Counted from the first letter of the stretch, positions 1 to 8,858 are shown. The stretch: DNA of 64,000 nucleotides from Desertimonas sp963732335 (GCA_963732335.1 CAVSZO010000063.1:558001-622000); one strand, 5' to 3'. A program made the numbers and translations. Notes: generated by a model not told the origin, from the sequence alone.

Positions 1-748
1 GCAGCCGTCCCGGCAGCGTGTAGACGCGAGGCTCGTCGAAGCTCACGACACCTTCCTGGGCGAAGCCGGTGCTCTGGCGGTAGCCGACATACATCTCCGG
101 CGACTGCAGCGTCCGCCAGTCAGCGGCCACTTCCAGACCATGAGGTTCGACCATCACCAGGTCCTGATCGACCTCGTCTGCGCCGCCGTCGACCAGCAAC
201 TGTTGGATGACCATCTCGGTCATCGGGTACTCGCCCTCGCCGAAGTGATGGAATCGGATTCGGCCGTCCGCGTCGGCGATGTACAGCGCCGGCCAGAAAT
301 GGTTCGCGAAAGCGCGCCAAACGCCGTATCCGCTGTCGACCGCGATCGGGTACTCCACAACGAGGCGGCGCGACTGCGCGATGACGTTGTCGATGTTCGC
401 CTCGAAGTCGAACTCGGGTGTGTGGACGCCGATCACCGTCAGGTCGTCGCCTCGGTACTTGGCTGCCCAGGCCCGCAGGTACGGGAGCGTGCGCAGCCAA
501 TTGACGCAGGTGTACGTCCAGAAGTCGACGAGCACGACCCGTCCGCGAAGAAGTTCCGGCGTCAACGGATCGGAGTTGAGCCATCCCGTCGCGCCCTCGA
601 ACGACTGGAGGCGACCTTCGACCGGCAGCGCAACCTGCTCGCCCGCGAGGCGATGGACGATAGAGCGGAGCAGGCCCCGTCTGCCGGGCGGGACCGACGA
701 CGTCGCGCCGGTGGATTCGAGGTCGGCGGACCCTGTGGTGTCAGACAT
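1..748 (-). CDS. Thioredoxin-fold (redoxin/TlpA-DipZ-like) protein, 3' end beyond window
   Basis: The reading frame opens at ATG 746-748 behind a GGAGGAG ribosome site and runs uninterrupted off the left edge (about 249 residues seen). After a variable N-terminus, residues about 70-90 read VVLVDFWTYTCVNWLRTLPY, the redox-motif strand of AhpC/TlpA/DipZ-type thioredoxin domains. The rest continues as a thioredoxin fold (IGVHTPEFDFE, then FWPALYIADADG) and the start of the C-terminal module found in DipZ-like proteins. The usual CxxC is CxxW here (Cys81, Trp84), so the resolving cysteine is missing and classical disulfide exchange is doubtful. No signal peptide is obvious. It lies directly downstream of the broken hydrolase genes on the same strand. 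The fold call is firm; substrate and partner are unknown. Confidence 0.8.
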   Translation of the reverse strand, partial: MSDTTGSADLESTGATSSVPPGRRGLLRSIVHRLAGEQVALPVEGRLQSFEGATGWLNSDPLTPELLRGRVVLVDFWTYTCVNWLRTLPYLRAWAAKYRGDDLTVIGVHTPEFDFEANIDNVIAQSRRLVVEYPIAVDSGYGVWRAFANHFWPALYIADADGRIRFHHFGEGEYPMTEMVIQQLLVDGGADEVDQDLVMVEPHGLEVAADWRTLQSPEMYVGYRQSTGFAQEGVVSFDEPRVYTLPGRL

Positions 749-854
749 CGGGGTCTCCTCCGGGGCGGACGCTCGTGTCCTCGATGACCGTCGCGGATGC
801 CGTCGATGGGTCTGCTGCGCCTTCGCCAACTCCATGATCTTCCCCCGTCGCGGG

Positions 855-972
855 GCTTGTCGGACGGCGCGATCCCCGCGGGTCGACAGCGATGACCTCG
901 AAGTCCCGGGCCAGCGCCTGTATCAGCATCCGCCAGGCGTACCAGGTCCGCGGCCAGCCGTGCGCGACACCT
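855..972 (-). pseudogene. Alpha/beta-hydrolase N-terminal fragment
   Basis: Immediately after the stop of the broken epoxide hydrolase, the minus strand reads GVAHGWPRTWYAWRMLIQAL followed by ARDFEVIAVDPRG. This is the oxyanion-hole HGWP strand and the following DxRG loop of haloalkane-dehalogenase/epoxide-hydrolase type enzymes. No start codon or nucleophile elbow follows, and the frame dissolves within about 40 residues. A matching C-terminal scrap of the same kind of enzyme lies at 8968-9082. Confidence 0.6.
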
Positions 973-2177
973 AGCGGAGTGAGCTGAATGCAGCCCGCAG
1001 TTCAGTGGAGAAGAGCTGCGGCTCCTCCCAGGCGGCGAAGTGGCCGCCCCTGTCGGCCTCGTTGAAGTAGGCGAGGTCGGGGTAGACCGCCTCGACCCAG
1101 CTGCGCGGGGAAGCCCAGATCTCGCCGGGGAACGTCGTGAAGCCGACCGGCACGGTGACCGGCGGAGGAGGCTGGCCGCTGGCAAGCGCTGCGGCCAGCG
1201 CTCGTGCGTCCTCCCAGTACGACCGGGCCGCCGACGCTGCGGTGCCGGTCAGCCAGTACAGCGTGATGTTGTCGAGGAGGTTGTCCCGGGTGAAATTGCC
1301 CACCGGCTCGCCGTCGACGAACGCCCGGGACATCTTGTAGTAGCTGTCCGTGTCGTGGTCGAGCATCCACGCCGCCAGCCCGACGGGTGAATCGACCAGC
1401 GAGTAGCCGATCGTCTGTGGCCGCGTTGCCATCTCGAGGAAGTAGCCGAAGCCGTCCGTCCCTGAACGCCGCGACCGCGTCGGCCGCCGCGCGTTCCTGT
1501 TCGGATTCCTTGGGCAGATGATCGCCGATTGCGAGCACTGCCGTGAGCAGGTTCAGGTGGTAGCCGACCAAACCCTCGACCGCCTGGCGGCCCATCAGGT
1601 CGGTGACGAGGGCGCCCACGTCGCCGCCCTGGGCGACGTAGCGGGTGTAGCCGAGGCGGCCCATCAGCTCCGCCCAGGCGCGGGCGGCGCGGCCGGACTC
1701 CCAGCCGAGCTCGGCCGGCTCGGCCGGAGAAGCCGTAACCAGGCAGGGACGGCAGCACCAGGTGGAATGCGTCCTCGGGAGTGCCGCCGTGAGCGGTCGG
1801 GTCGGTCAGCGGGCCGACGGTGTCGAGCAGCTCGACGACCGAGCCGGGCCAGCCATGCGTCATGATCAGCGGCAACGCGTTCTCATGCGGCGACCTGACG
1901 TGGATGAAGTGGATCACGACCCCGTCGATCTCGGTCGTGAACTGCGGCAGCGCGTTCAGCCTCGCCTCGCCCCTGCGCCAGTCGTACTCGCTCGTCCAGT
2001 AGCGGGCCAGCTCCTGCATCGTCGCCAGCTGCACGCCCTGCGATCGATCTCCGACGAGCTCCTTGGCTGGGCCAGCGCGTCGCCGCGACACGCCGGCGCA
2101 AGTCGTCGATCTGCTCCTGTGGAATCTCGACCTGGAACGACGAAATCTCGGTCGTGGTGTCGACGGTGGTGACTCAT
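971..2177 (-). pseudogene. Epoxide hydrolase (EHN-type N-terminal domain), multiply frameshifted
   Basis: Pieces in all three minus-strand frames join into one epoxide hydrolase of about 390 residues. The N-terminal EHN region reads EISSFQVEIPQEQIDDLRRR and then YWTSEYDWRRGEARLNALPQ. The catalytic core has MTHGWPGSVVELLDTVGPL and LPSLPGYGFSG. The middle has GYTRYVAQGGDVGA (nucleophile Asp in GGD), and the C-terminal lobe ends GHFAAWEEPQLFSTELRAAF. Frame changes fall near 2170, 2065, 1675 and 1440, so no intact protein can be made. A GGAGG site precedes ATG 2177. The number of lesions argues for true decay rather than one sequencing error. The last 25 codons are duplicated, diverged, at 9249-9340. 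Confidence 0.8.
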
Positions 2178-2326
2178 GACGCCTCCTTAAGCGCAGCGAC
2201 CTGCAGGCAGCACGGACCTGACGGGCCAATTTGGTGACACCACCGAGCCTGATCCGCTCTCCTGGCAACTCGCACCCGTGGAACCCACTGGTTGTCCCCT
2301 TCGTTGGGATTGCTTCCTGAAGCCGT
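2175..2326 (-). repeat. Leader repeat, left copy (inverted relative to 3773-3906)
   Basis: Read on the minus strand, these ~150 bases match the plus strand at 3773-3906 with scattered substitutions and small indels. Shared blocks include GACAACCAGTGG, TTCCACGGGTGCGAG, GAGCGGATCA and GGCCCGTCAG. Both copies end in a purine-rich ribosome site followed by ATGAG. Translated, both carry versions of DNQWxPRVR and GERIxLxxVTKxARQ, so they may be remnants of a duplicated coding segment now used as leaders. Confidence 0.6.
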
Positions 2327-2643
2327 GGCCGCGGGGCGGGCGACCGAACGCGCGGCGAAAACACGGGTTGCTCGAGTCGGCTGTGCACCGGCAGCTGCGG
2401 TGGTGCTCACGATCCCGCTCTGCCCGAGGACTCTCCGCAGCGTCGCCGCACCGACGTGGCGATGCGAGTCGCAAACGCGATTCTCGCCCCAGTACCAGCC
2501 CTCGGACCTGCGTCACGCCGAGCGCAGCCCGAGCGTTGACGAGGCCCGCTGTTCTGAACGTGCGTCGTGGCGTGGAGGCTCGTGGCGCCGACCTCGTCCC
2601 AACCGCCCGACGCTCGCGAGCGCTCAGGTCGTCTGCACGTATC
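2327..2643. other. No gene recognised
   Basis: About 300 bases between the leader repeat and the epimerase stop. All six frames give only Arg/Ser/Pro-rich peptides typical of shadow translation in GC-rich DNA. I see no hairpin or promoter worth naming. Confidence 0.4.
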
Positions 2644-3549
2644 TCACTGCCATGGCAACGGTCGGGGATCGAACCCGAGTTCCTTGCGGGCAAGCTGGTT
2701 GGCGGCCCCTCGAAGCAACTCGGCGTAGAAGCGGCCGTCCGGGTCCGTGTCCGGCCCGGTCGGCACGTGGCGCGGCGACGGCGCGCCCAGGTGGCGAGCG
2801 AAGGCGGGCAGCCACTCGCCGAGCGGGACCGGGGCGTCATCGCAGATGTTGAACGCGCCGGTGATGTCGGACTCGACGGCAGCGACTGTCGCCGCGACGG
2901 CGTCGTCGATGTGTACGAATGACCAGCGACCGGCGCCTGTGCCGAGCACGGGATACTGCCCGGCGCGCAGTTGCCCGGCGACGTCGCCGTCGGGGTGGAA
3001 CCACGTGCCTGGTCCGTAGAAGAACCCGTAGCGGAGCGCGATGCCGGCCAGCGGCCCGTTCGGGCGGAACGTGCGCTGCTCGACGGCGGTCAGCGCGTCG
3101 ACTCCTCCGGCAACCAGCGGCGGGCCATGTTTAACCCATGGTTCACTCTCGGTGGCCAGCCCATCGCCGGGTCGGTAGTAGTAGCAGCCGGACTGGGCGA
3201 CGTATCGGCGGGCGCCGGCGGTGACCCCGGCTGCATAGACGTTGTCGCCACCGACCGTGCGCACGGCCCCGGTCGCCGCCAGAGTCGCGCGCATTGCAGC
3301 CGGGTGTGTAGCTGCGCGGCAACGCAGTGAGCTGGTCGACCACGACATCCGGTCGGGCGTCGCGGACCGCGGCGGCGGTCGCTCGCGGTCGAGAACGTCG
3401 GCGAGGAGCGGCTGAGCGCCGAGCCTGGACAGCAGGTCGGCGTTCTTGGGATCGCGGGTCAGTCCCGCAACCGCGTGACCGTGGGCGTGCAGAGCGGCGA
3501 CCAGGGGCCGTCCAATGGCTCCGCTCGCGCCGGCGACAAGCACGCGCAT
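2644..3549 (-). pseudogene. NAD-dependent epimerase/dehydratase, two compensating frameshifts
   Basis: Extended-SDR protein of about 300 residues starting at ATG 3549 behind AAGGAGGAAC. The N-terminus has the Rossmann motif GASGAIG (residues 8-14). Later come YVAQSGCYYYRPG in the active-site region, ALRYGFFYGPG, WSFVHIDDAVAATVAA and the C-terminal substrate loop. The overall frame is open, but residues about 57-80 are out of register. The native segment (ATAAAVRDARPDVVVDQLTA) is read only in the neighbouring frame, entered and left by two single-base shifts near 3380 and 3305. The translated protein would carry about 25 scrambled residues. Substrate cannot be assigned; nearest genes are unrelated. 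Confidence 0.75.
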
Positions 3550-3772
3550 CCGTTCCTCCTTCAGTTTCGGGCAGCGCCCACGCTGCGGCGGGCCCGTGAG
3601 TGGACTCCGAAGCCGAGACGTTTCCGCCCAGAAGACGGTCCAGTGGGTGTTCTAGTTTCGATCGCCCACGGTCTCGCTGTGGGATATCGAGAGCTGGACG
3701 CGGCACCCGTTAGCTCGAGCCGCGCGTCGCAGGTGTACTCGCCGTGTTCGCGCTCGGTCGCAAGCTCACCGA

Positions 3773-3906
3773 CCACGGTTTCAGGAACAAGACCCAAGAA
3801 GCGAGACAACCAGTGGATTCCACGGGTGCGAGGTGCTGGCGAGCGGATCACGCTCGATGACGTCACCAAACAGGCCCGTCAGGACGGGTACAAGGAGGTC
3901 CTCATG
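3773..3906 (+). repeat. Leader repeat, right copy
   Basis: Plus-strand partner of the repeat at 2175-2326. It reads into GGTACAAGGAGGTCCTC and an ATG at 3904. Here the conserved peptide is in one open frame: RDNQWIPRVRGAGERITLDD followed by VTKQARQDGYKEV. It is therefore the better preserved copy. Confidence 0.55.
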
Positions 3907-4251
3907 AGCTCATCGTCCGCCACACCGCCCAACCCGCAAGGTCCCGGTTCCGTCTCGGGTGCGGTAAACCCCCCCGGCAGGCGCGAGGTCATCGCCGGCG
4001 ACCAGCGCGGCATGGGGCTGCCCGATAAGCGCCGCCAACGAGCACGACACCGGCACCCAAGGCGGCGATCTGATCGCGCTGAAGGGCGAGCTCGGGGCGC
4101 TCCACGGGTGCGACGGGCTCGACGAGACGATCACACTCACGGGTGGTGTGCGAGTAGATCCTCATCAACTCATCCGCCGCTTCACGCGGGCCGGTCACTG
4201 CTCCAGGACCAACTGGCCGCGGACCTCACTCAACTTGAAGGAAGGTTCACC
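3904..4251. other. Unresolved stretch behind a good ribosome site
   Basis: ATG 3904 follows GGAGG, but its frame gives only a low-complexity SSSSATPPNPQGPG start and an Arg-rich tail that merges in frame with the next gene. Short plausible peptides occur on both strands, for example plus GTQGGDLIALKGELGALHGC and minus REAADELMRIYSHTTREC. None can be matched to a family. The stretch is probably a decayed gene whose coding strand I cannot settle. Confidence 0.35.
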
Positions 4252-5007
4252 ATGAAGATCGTTGTCATCGGCGGGAGCGGGCTCATCGGCTCTAAGCTCG
4301 TCGCCCAGCTCCAAGAGCACGGCCAAGAAGCAGTGTCAGCTGCCCTCGACTCCGGCGTGAACACGCTCACCGGAGAAGGCCTGACCGAGGCCCTACAGGG
4401 TGCCTCGGTGGTCGTCGACGTCTCCAACTCGCCGACCTACGAGGAGGCCACTGTGCTCGAGTTCTTCGAGACATCGACCCGCAACCTCCTCGACGCCGAA
4501 GCCGCCGCCGGCACAGGACATCACGTCGCACTGTCCATCGTCGGGACCGACCGCCTACCGGACAGCTACTACTACCGCGCCAAGCTGGCTCAAGAGAAGC
4601 TCATCGCCAGCTCCTCGATCCCGTACTCGATCGTCCACGCAACCCAGTTCTTCGAGTTCATCCTGCGCATCGCTGACGCCGCCACCGACGGCGACACCGT
4701 CCGCGTCGCGCCGGTGCTCGTTCAGCCGATCGCCGCCGATGAGGTCGCCACCGCGTTGGCCCGGGTCTCGGTGGGCGCGCCACTGAACGGCATCGTCGAG
4801 ATCGCCGGGCCCGAACAGTTCCGTCTCGACGAACTCATCCGACGCGGCCTCAACAAACGCCACGACCCGCGCCAAGTCGTCGCCGACCCCCACGCCCTCT
4901 ACTTCGGCGGCCAACTCGGCGAGCGAACCCTCGTCCCCGGCGACGACGCCGAGCTCGGCGCCACCCGCTTCGAAGACTGGCTCAACCAGCCCTCCAACGC
5001 TCAGTAG
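4252..5007 (+). CDS. NmrA/SDR-type NAD(P)-binding protein
   Basis: 251-residue Rossmann protein. The start at ATG 4252 follows GAAGGAAGG. MKIVVIGGSGLIGSKLVAQL carries the GGSGLIG dinucleotide motif (residues 7-13). The central SIVGTDRLPDSYYYRAKLAQ has the Y-x-x-x-K-like stretch of atypical SDRs. The C-terminal half (VAPVLVQPIAADEVATALAR) resembles the NmrA/HSCARG substrate lobe. Such proteins act as NAD(P)H-dependent reductases or redox sensors in the cytosol. The open frame continues 780 bases upstream, but protein-like composition begins only at 4252. It is followed two bases later by a small ORF and then the sulfite-oxidase-like operon. Function beyond the fold is unknown. Confidence 0.8.
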   Translation: MKIVVIGGSGLIGSKLVAQLQEHGQEAVSAALDSGVNTLTGEGLTEALQGASVVVDVSNSPTYEEATVLEFFETSTRNLLDAEAAAGTGHHVALSIVGTDRLPDSYYYRAKLAQEKLIASSSIPYSIVHATQFFEFILRIADAATDGDTVRVAPVLVQPIAADEVATALARVSVGAPLNGIVEIAGPEQFRLDELIRRGLNKRHDPRQVVADPHALYFGGQLGERTLVPGDDAELGATRFEDWLNQPSNAQ

Positions 5008-5051
5008 CCATGACGAGCCTGAACACTCACAGGCGAACGGAGCTGACGGCG

Positions 5052-5330
5052 ATGGACGACCAACTCGGCGAGCAACCAGACCGCCAACTCGTGTTTCTCC
5101 AAGAGCTGATCGAAGAGCACGCCACCATCGCCGGCGACATCATCGAAGTCGGCACTGACACCTGGGCGATCCACGGCTCAATCGCAGTTGACGGCGAAGT
5201 CCTCATGGCTGAATACGACACCCCCGACCAAGCACGGATCGCCCTCGACAAGCTTTCGAGCCGACCACGGAACCGCCGCTGGCTGACACCCCAACCGTGG
5301 CAGATGAGATCGCTGTCCGCCCGAGGGAGG
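5052..5330 (+). CDS. Small hypothetical ORF reading in frame into the next gene
   Basis: From ATG 5052 the frame reads MDDQLGEQPDRQLVFLQELI and continues for about 75 acidic, protein-like residues (AEYDTPDQARIALDKL), then becomes Arg-rich. There is no stop before the sulfite-oxidase-like protein. The formal product would be a fusion, but the oxidase family normally starts at the second ATG (5331), which has its own GGGAGG. The 5052 ORF is either a small gene that lost its stop or the end of a decayed one. No family recognised. Confidence 0.35.
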
Positions 5331-5936
5331 ATGAGGATCGTTAGTCGAGGTTTCGCGGGTCGACGGCGGCAGCCCGGTGCCGGGCTGATCCCGCCGGGTC
5401 AGTACGTTGTCGAGGACTTTCCGGTGTTGTCGGCGGGGCCGACACCGTTCACACCGCTGGAGGATTGGGACTTCACGATCGTCGATGAGACGGGGTCGGT
5501 GGCGGCGCGCTGGACGTGGGACGAGTTCCGCGACCTGCCGGCGGAGACACCGACGGTTGACATCCACTGTGTGACGAAGTGGTCCAAGCTCGGCACCCGC
5601 TGGGAAGGGGTGTCGGTTGACACGCTGCTCGATGGGATCGACTCCAGCGCCGAGTTCGTGATCGCCGTCGCCGACGGCGGCTACACCACGAACCTGCCGC
5701 TGGCGGACGTGAGCAACGGGCAGGCGTGGGTGGTGTACGGCTTCGAGGGCGAGGAGCTGGAGCCCGAGCATGGCGGGCCGGCCCGGCTGTTGGTGCCCCA
5801 CCTGTATTTCTGGAAGAGCGCCAAGTGGGTTCGTGGACTGCAGTTGAGTGACGAAGACGAGCCGGGTTTTTGGGAGAGCGTCGGCTACCACAACTACGGC
5901 GACCCGTGGCGTGAGCAGCGCTACTGGGGTGACTGA
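5331..5936 (+). CDS. Sulfite-oxidase-like molybdopterin oxidoreductase
   Basis: 201 residues from ATG 5331 (GGGAGG directly upstream). The protein is the single oxidoreductase molybdopterin-binding domain. FTPLEDWDFTIVDETGSVAA is followed by VDIHCVTKWSKLGTRWEGVS, where the Cys of IHC is the expected molybdenum ligand. The C-terminus GFWESVGYHNYGDPWREQRY is typical of the small sulfite-oxidase-like family. No Tat signal or heme domain is visible, so it is probably cytoplasmic and depends on a partner reductase. The next genes, a flavin ferredoxin-reductase (5 bases away) and a small Cys protein, form a compact operon with it and likely supply electrons. The physiological substrate of this family is not established. 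Confidence 0.85.
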   Translation: MRIVSRGFAGRRRQPGAGLIPPGQYVVEDFPVLSAGPTPFTPLEDWDFTIVDETGSVAARWTWDEFRDLPAETPTVDIHCVTKWSKLGTRWEGVSVDTLLDGIDSSAEFVIAVADGGYTTNLPLADVSNGQAWVVYGFEGEELEPEHGGPARLLVPHLYFWKSAKWVRGLQLSDEDEPGFWESVGYHNYGDPWREQRYWGD

Positions 5937-5941
5937 GCGTC

Positions 5942-6665
5942 GTGCAGTGGCTCGTCGCGACCGTCGCCGAGACGATTCCGGAGACGGCCCGCACCACGAC
6001 GCTGCGCCTCGACGTCCCGGTCTGGCCGGGGCATCGGGCCGGGCAGCACGTCGATGTCCGCCTCACCGCCGAGGATGGGTATCAGGCGCAGCGGAGCTAT
6101 CTCGATCGCGTCGCCACCGGGAACCGACCGCCTCGAGTTGACCGTGGTCCGCTTTGACGACGGTGAGGTCTCGCCGTACCTGACCACGGTCGCCGAAGTG
6201 GGCGACCAGTTCGAGGTGCGCGGCCCGATCGGCGGGTGGTTCGTGTGGGACGGCGACGACACCACCCCGGTGTTGCTGGTCGGCGGTGGTTCAGGAGTGG
6301 TGCCGCTGATGGCGATGATGCGCCACCACGCCCGCACGGGCAGCACCGCGGCGATGCAGCTCGTCTACTCGGCGCGCACCCTCGACGACGTCATCTACCG
6401 CGACGAGTTGACCACGTTGGCCGACAGCGGTCACCGAGCCGTCACACTCGCCCTCACCCGCGAAACGTCACCAGATTGGACCGGATATCGCGGTCGCGTC
6501 GACATCGACCTGCTCGGTGAGGTCGGTTGGCCACCACCGGTTCGACCCCGCTGCTACGTCTGTGGACCGACGCCGTTCGTCGAAGCCGTCAGCGTCGCGC
6601 TCGTCGGCCTCGGCCACGAGGCCGCACAGGTCAAGACCGAACGCTTCGGACCGACAGGAGAATGA
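5942..6665 (+). pseudogene. FAD/NAD(P)-binding ferredoxin-reductase-type protein, one frameshift
   Basis: GTG 5942 begins QWLVATVAETIPETARTTTL, an oxidoreductase FAD-binding domain, and reaches GYQAQRSY. An extra C near 6100 then breaks the frame. In the next frame the expected RSYSIAS flavin-binding motif resumes as SIASPPGTDRLELTVVRFDD. It continues through GPIGGWF, the NAD site LLVGGGSGVVPLMAMMRHH and the C-terminal YVCGPTPFVEAV. Total length about 240 residues. Such reductases pass electrons from NAD(P)H through FAD to a partner, here presumably the adjacent molybdoenzyme. Apart from the single inserted base the gene looks functional, so a sequencing error is possible. Confidence 0.8.
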
Positions 6666-6666
6666 G

Positions 6667-6951
6667 ATGAGCCCAGACCCCCTCGACGGCAACGCCATCG
6701 CCGGCGACCTCGCAGACATCTTCGCCTTCGACACCACGACGGCCATCACCACCTGCGCCACCTGCCACCACACTCACCCGGTCGCCACGCTGCGCGCCTA
6801 CCTGCGGGCACCCGGCATGGTGCTGCGCTGCGCCTCCTGCGACGCCGTCCAAGTCCGCTTCGTGCGCTCGCCCGCCCGAGCATGGCTCGAACTGCGCGGC
6901 ATCGACATGCTCGAAATCCCACTGCCCACCGAAGCGACTCCTCGGGAATGA
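6667..6951 (+). CDS. Small Cys-rich protein of the DUF6510 type
   Basis: 94 residues; ATG 6667 follows the reductase stop by one base and is preceded by GACAGGAGA. Four cysteines in two CxxC pairs (TTCATCHHTHP near residue 30 and LRCASCDAV near residue 55) suggest a rubredoxin-like zinc ribbon. From memory, small proteins of this kind (DUF6510) accompany sulfite-oxidase-like proteins and ferredoxin reductases in actinobacteria. The stop overlaps the ATG of the following mgtE remnant (ATGA). Role presumably structural or electron transfer in the operon; not proven. Confidence 0.7.
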   Translation: MSPDPLDGNAIAGDLADIFAFDTTTAITTCATCHHTHPVATLRAYLRAPGMVLRCASCDAVQVRFVRSPARAWLELRGIDMLEIPLPTEATPRE

Positions 6952-7612
6952 GAACTACGTCCGTGATTGAGCTGATCGAGCCGCCCGAACTGGACACCTT
7001 GCCGGCGGCGCTCGGCAGAGCGAGCAGTCATGCGACAACGAGTGTCCCGATCGCTGGGCCGCACGAGACGGTAGAAGCGGTGCGCGAGCGCCTGATCGGT
7101 CGTCGCTACGACACGGTGGCCGACATCCCTGTCTGTGTCGACCGCCGCTTGGTCGGCATGGTGCGATTGAGGCCCTGCTTGCTGCCGACCACGAGGTCGC
7201 TGTGTCGACGCTGATGGATCCGGAGCCGGCGCGCATCTCACCTCACGCCGATCAGGAGATCGCTGCCTGGACGATGCTCGGCCACGGGGAAGTGGCCTTG
7301 GCCGTCGTCGACGATGATGGTGCACTCCTCGGGGTCATTCCGCCGAAGCGCATGTTGAGGATTCTCCTGCAGGAACACAAGAGGACATGCTCGACGTTCA
7401 ACGATCCGTCGTTGGCCGTTGCGGTGTCGCTCTCGCTGTGTGCCAGCTGCATAGTCGCCGCTGCCGTCGCCCTCGTGTTGCGGTGGACACTTGGAGCGAC
7501 TGCACTGCGATCCCGCCTTCTGTTCAGGGCGGCTGGCGACGGTCGTCCAGGTCCTGCTCTCGATCGTCATCTACCTGGCGCTGGCGGCCACCATCGTCCG
7601 AGTGAGACGACT
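6948..7612 (+). pseudogene. mgtE: MgtE-type magnesium transporter, frameshifted and internally deleted
   Basis: ATG 6948 overlaps the preceding stop. Residues 1-70 (VRERLIGRRYDTVADIPVCV) and, after a frame change near 7160, EALLAADHEVAVSTLMDPEP through ALLGVIPPKRMLRILLQEHK form the paired CBS domains of MgtE/SLC41-like transporters. The next segment jumps to VAVSLSLCASCIVAAAVALV and, after another frame change near 7490, CDPAFCSGRLATVVQVLLSI plus VIYLALAATIV. This is the last membrane helices, including the conserved DPA-SGxxAT motif. The first membrane helices are missing, so the transporter is dead. Gene identity is well supported; boundaries of the deletion are approximate. Confidence 0.7.
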
Positions 7613-7683
7613 CCAGCCCGTCCACTGTCGGCGATCTGCACGCCTCGCCTTCCGGGCATGGGAGAAAGCCGTTGGGCGCCAGC

Positions 7684-8032
7684 ATGGTTACAGTCGGGCT
7701 CGTGGACGGGCTTGATGATGTCGAGGTGTCCGACGGCGACGTGGTCGCCCCGGCGCTCATCCCGCGTGCGCTGACGGCGGGAGAGCTCGTGTTCTCCGAC
7801 GGTGCGACCCAGGTCTTCGGGGCCGACGGCGGGACCACGTACGTCGAGGGCGGTCGTCCGACCCGGGGCGAGTGGTACGTCGACGGAGACGGACACTTTG
7901 GTTCGTTCTGGCCGCCCAGCTACCGCTCCAGTTACGACCTTCATTGGATCGTCGAGGACGGCGTCCATCGTCGGGCTCAGGTTCACCGAGCTCGGCCGAG
8001 GGTCGCGGTTCGACGGTCGCTACCGGGATTGA
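7684..8032 (+). pseudogene. Conserved hypothetical protein, one frameshift
   Basis: A protein-like segment reads GELVFSDGATQVFGADGGTT, then RGEWYVDGDGHFGSFWPPSY and RSSYDLHWIVEDG. A base is gained or lost near 7970, and the neighbouring frame supplies the ending VGLRFTELGRGSRFDGRYRD before a stop. About 115 residues in total. The start is ATG 7684 or TTG 7672 behind GGGAGAAAG. I have an impression of small actinobacterial proteins with this GEWYVD...SFWPPSY pattern but cannot name a family. No signal peptide or membrane segment. Confidence 0.5.
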
Positions 8033-8074
8033 CTCCTCAGCGCTTGCCGCCGCGCTTGGGCAGCGGCGAAGGTA

Positions 8075-8858
8075 TCAGCTTCTGAAGTACCGGTCGAGCG
8101 CGGTGCGGACCTTGAACCTGGCCAGGGCGAGGCGTTTGCGCGCTTCGCCGGAGGGCAGGTCGAGCTCGAGCACGGCCCGGCTGAATGGCGTCCTCTCGAT
8201 GTCGATGAGGGTGACGAGACCGGCGTCGATCGGATCCAGTTCGGCGAGCGCTGCGTCAACGACGCCGTATGCCTCGGTCGTGACGAGATCGTCCTCAGGA
8301 CGAAGCACCCGCGCCTCACCCCAAGCCACCGGTGACTCGACCCATGCTCCGGCATCAGGGCCGTCGGTGTAGAAGTCGGGGTAGAACAGCTCGGCCTCGT
8401 CGGCGTCGGGATCACTTCCTGCGGTCGGGACGGCCGGGGACTCGACATCGGGCCGACGTTCGTCGGCGAGGCGTAACAAGGCCGCGACGAGACCCGGTCC
8501 GGTCGTGTCGGCGTCGGGGTCCACGAGCGCGGAGGTGAGCGTCTCTTGGACCAGGTCGTCGGCAGCGTTGGCGTCGAGCGCGTTGGCGAGCGCGTAGAGA
8601 TGTGGCAGCTGCGCGGCGAGTGCCTCGGCGCGGCCACCCTCTGCGCCGGCGACCATGGCCCGGAGCGACTCGGGGACCAGCACCTCAGGGCGTGACGAGA
8701 GGATGGCGACGGTGCTGCGTAGCTGGTCCATGAGGCACGAGCAGCTGTCGCAGCCGGCCAGGTGGTCCTCGAGCGCTCCTCGCTCGGCGTCGGACAGCAG
8801 CCCTGCGAGCTGGTCGCTCGCGGCCTTCACCGCGGCTTCGGCAGGTGAGCGGCTTCAC
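8075..8858 (-). pseudogene. Zinc-finger (zf-HC2) / ECF-sigma-like fusion, N-terminal frameshift
   Basis: The restored start GTG 8856-8858 gives KPLTC. After one extra C near 8840 it continues EAAVKAASDQLAGLLSDAER and GALEDHLAGCDSC, the Cys...His-x3-Cys-x2-Cys anti-sigma zinc-finger pattern. As it stands, translation can begin only at GTG 8830, losing the first cysteine. The rest resembles an ECF sigma factor: LPHLYALANALDANAADDLV plus QETLTSAL is region 2, and the C-terminal VTLIDIERTPFSRAVLELDL plus PSGEARKRLALARFKVRTAL is region 4. An acidic linker separates them. Zinc finger and sigma parts in one chain suggest a self-contained redox- or ligand-responsive sigma factor. Alternatively it is an RNA polymerase sigma-70 paralogue with a regulatory finger. 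Confidence 0.65.
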
